A stretch of DNA of 64,000 nucleotides, from positions 48,501 through 112,500 of the forward strand of contig WHSA01000672.1 in assembly GCA_012931725.1 (NCBI GenBank), in the 5' to 3' direction. The position numbers and the translations under genes are program-made. The notes under the pieces were generated by a model. It had not been told where the DNA came from. It did not search any database and worked only from the letters and a program-made list of their open reading frames with translations. Each line of letters begins with the position of its first letter. The first letter of the stretch is position 1. Of this stretch, positions 33,618 to 44,398 are shown one piece after another. Source of the DNA: Litsea cubeba (lineage: Eukaryota > Streptophyta > Magnoliopsida > Laurales > Lauraceae).

Positions 33618-33815
33618 TTTTATGGCTTGATTTCACGAGTTAGTGAAGTTGTGACTGCACATCCTTCTATACCAGAGGATATTCAAATGCTTGTTCTAGA
33701 CTTTCTTGTTAGTAATGATAGGAGGGCATTAACTTTCTTGAGCTTGAATGTTGAGAACCAGATCAAATGGCTGGAGACAAATTTTCATCCCGAGTCATCA
33801 GGCCACACTCCATGA
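33618..33815 (+). pseudogene. Fragment resembling the C-terminus of plant transposon-associated Myb/SANT-like proteins
   Basis: The open frame ends in TGA after codons giving HPSIPEDIQMLVLDFLV, then RRALTFLSLN and KWLETNF. This spacing resembles the C-terminal tail of L10-interacting MYB domain / Harbinger-associated Myb-like proteins, which end in a similar FL-x-L...WL pattern. It lies on the strand opposite the transposase in this half of the element. No N-terminal Myb domain is nearby. The resemblance is from memory of the family pattern and is weak; it could be chance. Confidence 0.3.
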
Positions 33816-34227
33816 ATGAGAAGTCTTTCATCATTTGGATGACTGTAGTAAACATATTTTAGATTTTTATGCACTTTCTGTTTAAGACCTTTGGTGTCTA
33901 TAGATGACTGCATTTGATCTATATTATGTTTGGCATGTTTGATGTGGATCTATACTATTTTTGGCCGGTTTGATGTGGTTTGAATGTACAACTCATTCAA
34001 CTATTTTAGTTATTTGCTGAATTTCATACACTGGATTCAGTGTTTGGTTGTTGGCAATTTCTGATGAGACCCACTCTTTGGCTCATGGACATTTGATTAG
34101 TTTTTGCATGGATGTTGTTTTTTATTTTTTTTATTTTTTATTTTTGCTGCTTGAATTGTAAAATCAGTATATACAATGCATATAGAAGTAAAATTCCAGT
34201 CAGAAATCCTTATAGTTATGAAACAGA

Positions 34228-34369
34228 GAATTCAGAAAATCCAGGAATTCATGAATTCTCAGGCAGGAATTCAGACATAAAAGAAACAAGGAATTCAGAA
34301 ATGACAGAATTCAGTAGCATTTCAGAACTCCAGCATTTGAAAATCCCAGACAGCCACTAGACATGAATT
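34228..34369. repeat. GAATTC-rich patch
   Basis: Seven GAATTC words at 34228, 34245, 34253, 34267, 34291, 34307 and 34364, mostly as GGAATTCAGA, in an otherwise AT-rich noncoding stretch of CACTA element 2. Confidence 0.8.
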
Positions 34370-35925
34370 CCAGGAGTTCTAGGAAAGAAATGGGCCCTTA
34401 GTGTTGAAAATTTTCCAAGTGTAGCATCTTTGTGTAAGACGAAAACTTATGACCGTTTGAGACTTCACCTCCCTAAGAAATTATGTGAACTTCCTCATAT
34501 GAAGATGCCAGCAGAAACTCCAGCATACCCAACAAAGAACCAGTTCATACACTACTTAAATACTTATGCTAAGCATTTTTGCATTTAGCCTATTTTGGGG
34601 ATGGAAGTACAATCAGCTGAGTATGATTCAACCCTAGGTTTTTAGCATATCCTATCCAACGATTTCGAGTTTGTATATAATTCGACAAGAAATTTAAGCA
34701 GCTAACGTTATAAAGCATCAAACCACAATATTGAAGTTACAGACGTACAATTTTCACTATACCACAAACTGATTATATGTTTTATTAATGATTAATAAAG
34801 CTTCAAACTTTCTAGAGAGTGAATTAAAGTAAATAAAAAAAATCAGCCCAGTATGTGCAATAAAAAAAGGGAACAATAAAATTAAAGTAATAAAAGTCTT
34901 ACCTTTTGATGGGTTAAATATTGTTGATAAAAGAAAGAACCAGAAAACCCCCAAACTGCAGCATAAACATCGATGGGTTAAAACATTAATGAGGAAAGAA
35001 GAAGTTTTGTTTTCAACAAATTAAAGCCTAAAAAAATAACAAAATTTATGGATACCTTGCCGCTGGTAGTTGGTGGGTGTGAGATAGATAAAGGGAAGAA
35101 ATTGAGTATGTGAGAGATAGAGGGAAGAGATTGAGAGGTGAGGGAGGAAAGAGATTGAGAGCGTGAGGTATAGAGGGAAGAGATTGAGAGTGTGAGGTAT
35201 AGAGGGAAGAAATTTATTAACTGTCTGTGCCCAATAGAGTTTTTAAGAAAATACAGAAAAACATGCAAAACAGAAATTAGCATTGTATCAACAGTAGAAG
35301 CTTCAAGCCTTCAACTTCCAATACTTTTTTTTTTGCTTAATGGTAAATGAATATTGAGAAGAAGAAGAAAGAGGGCAACACACCCTCACAACAGAGAACC
35401 AAAAAGGGGAGGGAGGCTTACAAAAATGCCAACCAACCCAGCCTGCCAGCAGAATAGAGCAAGGCATGAAGTAGCAGAAGAGAGAGGAAAAACAGAGAGG
35501 AAGAGGGAGGGAGGAAGAGGAGCATCGCTGGAACCAACTCCTACAATCCAGCAGAAATCCAAAATCTCCATCTCCCCCATCGTCTACATCCCCCTACCAA
35601 GGAACCCACTCCCACAATCCACCCCCAAAATCTCCCAGCACCATGGAACCCACTCCCACAATCCAGCAGAAACCCAAAATCTCCATCATTTGAAACCCAG
35701 ACAGTAGAAAGATATATGGCTGAAAGAAGAAGAAGTAGAAAGAAGAAGAAACCTGCACCAGTCGATCGTCTCAGACACTCCTCAAGGGATCGGTTGGATT
35801 CGTTTGGGTATTTGGGCGCCAAGGGAATGAGGTATGGAGGGAACGAAGGGATGGGATATGGCACGAAAGGAATATAAGATGGAGGGAACACCCGCCCAAA
35901 TTTTCGCCAGCCCCCGCCCAAATTC
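34370..35925. other. Noncoding 5' region of CACTA element 2
   Basis: No gene supported. It includes a purine-rich tandem array (about 35080-35215; GAGAGATAGAGGGAAGAGATT units) and a 35520-35700 stretch in which AACCCACTCCCACAATCCA and CAAAATCTCC words repeat, producing Pro/Ser/Gln-rich spurious frames. Confidence 0.5.
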
Positions 35926-36246
35926 ATGTGTCGCTTTTGTTTTCAATCACCCGAAAGAAAAGAACAACCAAACTTCTTGTGTCACTTTTGTTTAGTGGGG
36001 AAAACCATCCTCAATATTTAGTTTGGATTATTTTAAAAATTTGCTCCGCTAGTGTCACTTTAAGAATAAAACGAGACATAGATTTATTTTGTGTGTGTCG
36101 CGTTATAGAAAAGTGACACACAAACCTCCTCCTCGTTTACTCCTCCTCTAAAGTGACACATCAGACCATACTGTGTCACTTTATTGTAAAAGTGACACAA
36201 AAGCTCAAATTAAAAGCGAGACTAAAAGTCCTTTTTTTTGTAGTGC
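35926..36246. repeat. Displaced terminal region of CACTA element 2
   Basis: GTGTCACTTT-type subterminal repeats in both orientations lead to the terminus TTTTTTTTGTAGTG ending at 36246. They match the element's right end at 41140-41475. In an intact CACTA element the two ends are inverted relative to each other; here they are direct, which is the clearest sign of the inversion. Confidence 0.85.
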
Positions 36247-36411
36247 AACTAGATCCCGATTGGTCAGTTGTTGAAGGATCTCCTGTAAAGATGTATCATG
36301 ACGACGACGACCTTATTGAGGGCAACATAGAAGAAAACACTTGTGTCGAAGAATTGCCAAATATCGAATCTTTTGATGGAACTGATGAATCTCAGTCAGC
36401 TTACATGTGAG
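36247..36411 (+). pseudogene. C-terminal tail of the element-2 transposase, left on the original strand
   Basis: Directly after the internal TAGTG terminus, the frame reads LDPDWSVVEGSP, then an acidic tail ending AYM and a stop. This is what follows the FYV-x-D block in DUF4216 proteins, and it continues the minus-strand frame broken at 29785. A 2-base overlap (CA) is shared by the two broken ends. Confidence 0.8.
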
Positions 36412-36606
36412 TAGATTGTGAGGAGGGGATTTGGGTTGACAACAATAAATCTTGAGTTTCATTGTTTACTGGTACTCCATTATAACAAAAGTTATGACTT
36501 TCGCTTGACTAATTAATTACTTATGTTATAATTTTCATATATCTGTTGGAAATATCATTCTTTCTAACCTTATGTACTAATGTGTCTGCCTTTGTAACAG
36601 TTTTCT

Positions 36607-39600
36607 ATGGATCCAGAAAGGGATATTCAAGCACCTAAGAAAAGAAAGAGGAGACATAAAATGAAGAAATCTGCCAATGACGTTGAGCCTAACGTTAGAG
36701 GCCAAACAGTTAAACATGATTTAAATAAGGGCTGGAATGGTGTGAAAGTTGAAGTTGGGTTAGATGAACACGGTGTGCCAATAAATAAAAAGGTGCGAAA
36801 AGACTTTGCTAGTTGGGCAGGCACTCAAGTGAAAGCTAATGTTCCGCTTGCTGAATGGCCAACTTGGCCAAAAGTGGATAATAGAATAAAAGATGATGTA
36901 TGGGAGGGCTTACTGGTAATCCTTAAACTTTCCTCTCTTTATAGTTTAAAATGCTTTGTGTTCTCTTACTTGTAAGTCAAAGTTCGACGACATTTTATTT
37001 GTAGGGAAGGTTCATTATAGATCCGAGATTTAGGAAGGCAGCTCTAAAACAATGTGGTAAAATATGGAGGAAGTTTAAGAATTATCTGACAAGGGAGTTT
37101 ATTAGACCTTTCATAGACGAACCTGAAGCGCTAGTAAAAGCACCAGAAATGTATCCCGATATCAAGCAGCCAGATTGGGAAAAGTTTGTCCAGATGAGGT
37201 TATCAGCAGAATTCCAGGTATATGTGTTCTACATGCTTTCTTTGTTTTCTCAACCGGGACCGTTGGTCTTAGGATGAGAAAAGGCATCATCTGTTGTACC
37301 TGCTTTCATTAGGATTTGTTGGCCAATATAATAATATATGACTAACTAGTACTTTTTCTTATGGAACTATTAGGAATTGAGTAAGGTTCAACTAGCAAGA
37401 AGGATGGTGAACATATACAACCATCGACTAGGAAAGTCAGGTTATGCTGGCCTTGAAGATAAGCTGGTAGTAAATTTTTATAAGTTTCTTATATCATTTT
37501 TATTAAAATATACGTATACATTAACTAGTTTATTATTATCTGATTATTTGGTTTTGATTGAACATAGAAAGAAGCAGGGATGCCCATTGAAGAAATTGAC
37601 AGATCTCAGTTTTGGCTGTTAGCTCGACAAGATAAAAACGGAGAATATGCAGATGATTCTTTGAGGGAGATGTCTGGAAAGATAGTAAGTTTGGGTGGGT
37701 TTAACGTTTAAGTCCATAGTTCTTCATACCAGCATATATCAAGGTTCTATTTCATTTTCTTTGCTTATATTGTAAGTAGTGATTAACATGATCGAGTAAG
37801 AACCACAAAAAATAACCACCCAACAGTAGGGGCTACCTCTCTTGGAGTAATGTTTTTCTCAACTTTTAATTGTTCAATTGTCTCACAGGATGAGCTGAAA
37901 AAAAAGAAAGAAGAAGGAACTTTGATTACAGAAGGAAGCAATGATATACTTACAATGGCCTTGGGAACTCCGGAGCAAAGTGGACGCGTTAGGGGGGCTA
38001 GTATGTACTACACTCCAACTACATACTTCAATCTCCCTAGACGTGGATCAAGGAAACATACTGAGAAGTTGGAAGCAGAGAATCAAACACTGAAAGTAGC
38101 AGTAATAGAGTTGCTTAAACAAGCAACATCAAGTGGCTCATCACCACTAAATGAAACCATAATTCAGCTTCTTAGGCAACAAGGAATGGACACGCCACGA
38201 CTATCGGAAAATGTGGCATCTAATAGTGCTAAGAGTGCTAAGAGTGATAACAGAGAGCATGTAATAATGACTTCTAAAGCACATAGATCATGTGGAAAAC
38301 AGGTAGCAATTTTTTATTTTGTGTTCCCAATTTTATACGTTCTTTGAGAACACTCTTTTGTCATTGACTTTAAAATAGGTTGTGGAATCTTCAAAGCCAA
38401 AGGCAAAGAAACGGATTGTGGCAGCTCGAAACCAAAAGGCAAAGATAGTTGATAAAGGGAAAGGCATTCTCACATCTTCAACACTTAAATCTAAAGATGG
38501 AAAGGTATATGTTTGTCAATAATCCAACTTAAGTGGTAAATAACCTATGAAACTAACAAATCCCTTATAAGCTTTCATTTTCTTGTGTGTTATAGACCCA
38601 ACGTTGTAAGTTAGCGTTGCAGTCTATAGATAACATTGTTGCTGAAGGTAATCTTCGTCCGAGGAATGGGACAGAAGAATCTCTTCACAACGTGCCTTTA
38701 GGGGAGTCAAATGTGTGTGTCTCTATCAATACAGCTATATGTCATGATGCTCCTCTCCCTATTCCAAATGACAACGCTGGGCTGATTTATGTTAAAGATG
38801 CTATCAATTCATTTGTAGCTTGGCCTAAGGAATTTGTTATACTCGAGGATGATGAGGTACCTTGTAGAAACATTAATAGTTTTACATTCATATAGTCTTG
38901 CAATATAATGAGCATTCTTTTACTTTATTTTATTAACTTCATCTTTATAGGAAGAGGATGATTCACTTGATTATGTCGGTAATAATAGTCGGTGTTCTAG
39001 TTTTGCTAAATCTGTGAAAAGACGGATGGGAAAGAACGATGTTATAACTGTTCCAATGATTGGAACTCTGTTTGCGGACGAGACTGATGCTATAAGAGTC
39101 TCAAGGGATGAGTTGTTAGATGTTTGTTACAGGAGAGAATTAAATGCCAGTTGCATCATCACATACATGAGATACTTGTATACGACCGATTGCATTGGTC
39201 GAGCAAAGTACGCGTTCGGAAATCCAACAGGTTTTAATCGTCATACAAAGAAAGATGATAAGAGTCGATACATCCAGTCCTTGGCACAGGAACATGGTGA
39301 CAGAGCTCTTGTAATTCCTTACAACCCAGGGTAAGTGCTCTACATATTTATTTGTTAGACATCATTTTACTTTAGTACAATAATAAAATATATTAACGTA
39401 ATTTGTTTTTTCACTTGATTGGCTGTAGAGGGCATTGGGTTTTGATCGTCATTGTCTTAACAAAAATGCAAGTCTATTGGTTGGATTCGTTAGGAAAGCA
39501 GCCAGATCCAACTTTTAAACTTGAGTTGAACACGTAAAGTATCTCTATCTCTTATTTTTTTTCCCTTTGTGTATATATTTTATTTTCCTTGACGATAATT

Positions 39601-40165
39601 TCTTGTGATTTTTAGAGCAATTCAAATATCAAACTTGTCTTCTGGAAAGCCGAGAAGGTTAAATCCGAACCCAGATTGGGAGTATGTGACGGTAAGCATG
39701 CCTATTTATGCAATGAAGATGCAAGGTTTATTACTCTTACCATTTGTCTATATGACATTTGTCCACAGTGCCCACAACAAGGAGACAGAATTGTATGTGG
39801 TTATTATGCGAGAGTTTTATGCGACACTTTTTTGCTGATGCCGGTCAATCGCTCAAACGCAAGGTGAAAAAAATAGTTATACACAAATAAATATATTTTT
39901 TTTGCTCAATAATTAAAAGTTCTATTAAAAAGAAAGAGAAAAACAAAAGAATGGGATGGAAGTTTAATTACACTAGCTAGTTTTCTTACACAAAAGAATG
40001 AGTAAAAGTTCCTTAGCTAGTTTTCTTACACTAATGACTACACTAACTTGCTTTTCCTCGAAATAGGTTATGGAGTTGGCCAGCATAAAGACATACACCA
40101 CCAAAGAAATAGATAAGATCCGACTCGAGTTTATTGACTTCGTCCAAGGATTTCTTCCTTTATAA
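36607..40165 (+). CDS. TNPA-like / Ulp1-type C48 peptidase fusion protein of CACTA element 2
   Basis: Multi-exon gene with GT-AG introns. Approximate exons: 36607-36915, 37006-37217, 37374-37464, 37567-37685, 37889-38301, 38379-38502, 38597-38855, 38951-39330, 39429-39534, 39616-39690, 39769-39862, 40068-40165. The N-terminal half is a basic region followed by a Transposase_24-like body (DFASWAGTQVKANVP, DVWEGL, FRKAALKQCGKIWRKFK) with a coiled-coil-like stretch near 38050-38190. The C-terminal half is a Ulp1/SENP-type cysteine peptidase with the catalytic set visible: His in GHWVLIVI, Asp in YWLDS, Gln in CPQQGD, Cys in VCGYY. The last junction (39862/40068) has no clean in-phase GT donor, so the true end is uncertain. 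Substrate is unknown. This half lies outside the inversion. Confidence 0.72.
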
Positions 40166-40169
40166 AGGT

Positions 40170-41139
40170 ATATACCTAGGAGTTCAATTTGTATAGTTGA
40201 GAAGATTTCATAGTAAGGCTTAGTGACGATACACTTAATTTAATGTGCATTTCAGTTTTTAGGCTTAGTGACTACCTATTTCTTCATCGGACTATCATCA
40301 ATGTGAATTGATTCATGCATTTTTGTCTGCATCATGCACTTGGGTAGGTGGAATTTTTTAGTTCATGATGCATTTCACACTTCATCACATATCATTAGGA
40401 GGGAGGGGGGGTGGACTGTCTGGTACGTTAATGCTTATTGACTGTTAGTTGTAGATGGTGATAGGAATACTAGGTCATCATATTAGTGAATTATTGATTG
40501 CGCCTACTTTGCTTGCTACCATGATCTTATGACATGTGAACTGCTAGTGTTTCAATTGCTCTTTCTCTAGTGACAAAATGTTTAATTTTCTCTTTAACAT
40601 GAGACCTTGATATTGTTGGTTAAACTCTCCATCTTACTTGATTATATTATTGATACATAGTCAAATTGTTATTATTTTGTAGGTGAATGAAGAACTTAAT
40701 TAAACGGAGATGGAATGCCTTTTGCTTAGTGGATCTACTGTTAAGTTAATTTTGGTTAGTTAGGGATTTCCGGAAATTATTTACAATGTAGCTTGCCTTT
40801 TTTTTGGATGCTTTTGTGAAGGTTTTGGATTATGTCGTGACACTTTGGTTACGAATTCGAAGGTTAATGTAAATGGTTTGGATTATGGATGGATTCAAAT
40901 TGGCTATGTTTTGAATTTGTTTGATTTAGTGCGTGGACGAGCAAGTACGTTCCTTAATGTGAATGGTGATTAATTTCCAATTAATGAAATGGTTCTTATT
41001 GAATGTTGCTATCTATATTTTTTTGCATCTTTTGTAAGGCAGGTTTAGTGATTTGAAAGTGTATCCATACTGCAGCAGGTTATTAGTAATGTATATATTG
41101 CATTTTTATTTAAAAAAAAATGGATGGTATCCGCTTCTA
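40170..41139. other. 3' region of CACTA element 2
   Basis: Noncoding. No second gene or nested element recognised between the peptidase gene and the subterminal repeats. Confidence 0.5.
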
Positions 41140-41475
41140 TGGAAACTGTCACAACTGATGACTACTTGTGTCACTTTTGGTCCGAAAACAACATCTTGAT
41201 CACTGCTTTTGAAAAGCGAGACAACAAAGTTATCTTTCTGGTGACGCTTTTAAGTTATTTCAGTGTCACTTTTGGGTTTAAAGTGACACAAGTAACCATT
41301 TTTTTGTGTCACTTTGATAATAGAAACTGACACAACAAATGTATTTCTTGAGACACTTTTACGAACTTTTAGTGACGCCGGCAGATAAGATGCTTGCATA
41401 GTAATCAGAAAAGCGACACAAACCACTTTTTAAGACACTTTAAAAGTGACTCATTAAGACATTTTTTTTGTAGTG
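41140..41475. repeat. Right subterminal repeats and terminus of CACTA element 2
   Basis: At least eight GTGTCACTTTT-like words in both orientations within about 330 bp, ending TTTTTTTTGTAGTG. This is followed by the TAG target duplication and duplication copy 2 DNA (TATCCAATGG). Confidence 0.88.
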
Positions 41476-43045
41476 TAGTATCCAATGGCTAATTCCTATT
41501 ATGCTCTTGATTTGATTTCATTTGAAACTTATGCATGAAACAGAGAGCAGCAGATTGCGATGGTTTTTTCTGCTATGCTTTGAGTTGCCTCTTCTCAAAG
41601 CAAGCGTTAAAGAAGAAAGCGGGAGCTATTACAGCAATCTGCACGGTCGCCTTATTAGTATTGCAGCAAAAACATCCAATTAAGTGTTTTCCCTTCATGA
41701 TTAATGACCCACTTGGCCTGCATAAAAACTCCTTTCACGGGATTTGAGGTTTCAGAGTTTAGAGAAAGTGTCGTGATTCAATACCTGTGTCCTCCAAGTG
41801 GGGATGTAAAGGATCAGTTATAAACAATACATGGTTCTGAATATAACTTCATCATATGCATGCAAATGCCTTCCTTTTTTTAACATATTAACTGCTAGAA
41901 ATAGATAGAACTTACATATTTCCGTATACACAAAAAAACACCACTAGTGTAAGGCCCCGACCCCACCTAAGTTTGATTAGCGCATAATTAATCTTATTTA
42001 GTAATAATTAATTATATTTTGGTTAATTTAATTATACTTAGTTACTAATTATGATAATTAATGTAAATTAGCTCCTTATAGGTTGAGTTAGATGAGTTTT
42101 GAGTCTTGTATAGTTCGCTGGAACCGATTTGACTCGGTTGAGTAGAGTCGAAGGCTTTTCCGTTATTATCGATTTTCTAATTTTGCATCACATGCACGTC
42201 ATATTGGCATCATCGCGTGTATCTCGACAAGCACGTTGAATTCCGTATTTAAATCTACTTCATTTAATCAACCATTGAATAAGTGGGGCACCATTTGACT
42301 CTAGATAGAAAATAATAGAAATTGAGAGAACTTTTTATAAAGTTGGGAACTTTATCCCTTTAAAACCCATCCTTATCTTCATTCATTTTTCTCATTGCAT
42401 ATTGAGAAAGGGAGAGAGAGCTTTTCTTCTCTTTATTACTCTTTGCTTCTTCAAATCATCAAAGGACTTGTGGCATGTGCATTTGGAAGCAAGGCTTGGA
42501 GCCATCTCCATCTTCTTCATCCTCTTCTACTCTTTGTTGACAAGAATCCATATCCACCATCTCCTACCCTTTCCAAATTCGGATTTCTTGTCAAGTTAAG
42601 AGCCAAACCCTTTTTGGTTTATGTTTTTGAGTTGAAATAGAGTCAAGGAACTCTATTGTAGTCATACATGCACATTCATTAGCATTTTCCATGTGTATTT
42701 GTGATTAGGGTTGAGATTTGTGGGTTTTTAGTCATTTGAGCAAAGATTAGAGAAAGGGCTTGGAAAGCTTAATTAGAGGCAAGTATAAGCTTAATTTGGA
42801 ATTACATGTTGTCCATTCATTGATTGATTCAAAATAATTCTATTTCTTTGATAATTCTAAGATCTTAATGGTATGTATGACGGTATTAGTTTCATTGAGT
42901 AATTGATGGAGATGTATTAGTGATGCCATGTGTTGGTAATGGGAGCAAGGAGGCTCATTAATGCAGCTTATATGTTAGAAGAAACTGAGAAAGGAATGGA
43001 GGGAAAATTACATGAAAATCTCAGAATCCGGAATTCTGGAGTATC

Positions 43046-43126
43046 CGCTCGAGCAGACAAGGGGACGCTCCAGCGTACAACCCTCTGGGAACACCCGCAC
43101 AAGCGGACAAGTGACCGCTCGAGCGA
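43046..43126. repeat. Degenerate CTCGAG array in solo LTR 3
   Basis: Four units of the pattern CCGCTCGAGCGNA: exact CTCGAG at 43048 and 43118, variants at about 43068 (CTCCAG) and 43098 (CACAAG). The word is nearly that of the unrelated LTR at 10183-10316. Confidence 0.75.
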
Positions 43127-44398
43127 ACCTAAAGCTGATGGCTGGGGTCCTTTTGGGCCAATCAAGTTGTGAAATATCATTCCTAACCTATATTAACTCT
43201 CCATAATCCTCTCTAATGGATAATTATGGTGCCCACCTTAACTAATAGGTGATTAAGACTTCAAAGACTTTTAGAACTTTAGAATGGAACCTTCAACCTC
43301 TTTCTTTTGTCTAATGGAAAATTATTAGTCGAACACTATGCCATGAAGATTGGTTTAGAAGTTCAACGTATCTTTCTTATAATAAGTGACACTAAAACAA
43401 GATAGTAGTACGTTGATCATTCTAAAACTACCTTGTATTGGACAGTGAGCGACTATGGGTAATAGATTAGAGTTGGCTAGCAATATACTTTGAATTCTCT
43501 AATTCTATTGCATTTCATACTGAAATTAGATGTCTTCTTGATATCAATTCTGATTAATTAATTAGTTGCATTATGATTTTATTTTCCTTTTTCCAATTCG
43601 TTATTATAATTGTCATACAATTGTTCGATATTCGATGGGAATTTGAATTGAGTAAGTATTCGTGTAATTGTGATTACTATTCGATTCGATTGTGAACAAG
43701 TAAATGTATACTTAATCAAATTCGATTATTATTCGATTCGATCGAGTCGGCACTACTTAGCTTCGACCTTGTTATACCCGACGGGGATAAACTCGGTTTA
43801 GTATTCGAGACTATTGCAGTAAGTCATCTGGAACACCGGAACTCCAAACCCGGATAGCTAGGTAGCCTTTGGCAGGGCCGCTGGTGACATCCCAACTAGA
43901 TTCACTCTCTTTGAGAGGATGAGCTGAATCTAGTAGCCACATTAGTATGTTTTATCCTTCATTTGATTCTAAAAGCATGAATTATTCATTTTGGCACAAT
44001 TGCCTAGTTATTACTGAATATTTACATCTTTTAATCAATTGTCCTTTAATTCAATTTGATACATCATGTAATTGCTTATTAATGCCTATATTTGCCAAAT
44101 CGTTGTATTTGAGATACTATTCTTGGTGCCACAGGGATCCAGGATATCGAAAAGACTAACTAATAACAATTCAAATTAGAGATTAGATCGGTAAGAATAA
44201 CGATTAGCTTATCTTCCAGAGAACGTGAAATGGTGGTAATCATGGTTGGGATTAGAGGTTGCACCTTGCACTAAATCATGGTTTACTTATGATTACATTC
44301 GTATTAGGAACATGTTCCATTGAGATAAGCATCTAGTAGATATTCATTAGAGTACTTGTGTTCCATGCTTTTAAAAGATTTTAAATGATTAAATTGTA

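Larger units (their letters stand above)
29785..41475 (+). mobile_element. CACTA element 2 with its left half inverted in place
   Basis: The right end TTTTTTTTGTAGTG (41462-41475) and the TAG flanks (29782-29784 and 41476-41478) define an 11.7-kb insertion; the empty site in copy 1 is 1265-1267. The left flank abuts the middle of the DUF4216 coding region, not CACTA. The missing terminus is found internally at 36246, reading TTTTTTTTGTAGTG in the same direction as the right end, with subterminal GTGTCACTTTT repeats before it. Mentally flipping 29785-36246 puts CACTACAAAAAAAA beside the left TAG and rejoins the DUF4216 frame at 36247. The present form is therefore best explained as an inversion within the element. 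Confidence 0.85.

Noticed and set aside
35354..35927. Pro/Arg/Ser-rich frames on both strands
   Set aside because: Low-complexity repeats (CCCACTCCCACAATCC words) open both strands at once; no recognisable protein.
29785..41475. Two separate CACTA elements, one on each strand, side by side
   Set aside because: There is no second target duplication; the left TAG matches the right TAG and the empty site in copy 1; the DUF4216 frame broken at 29785 resumes at 36247. One inverted element explains all of this.
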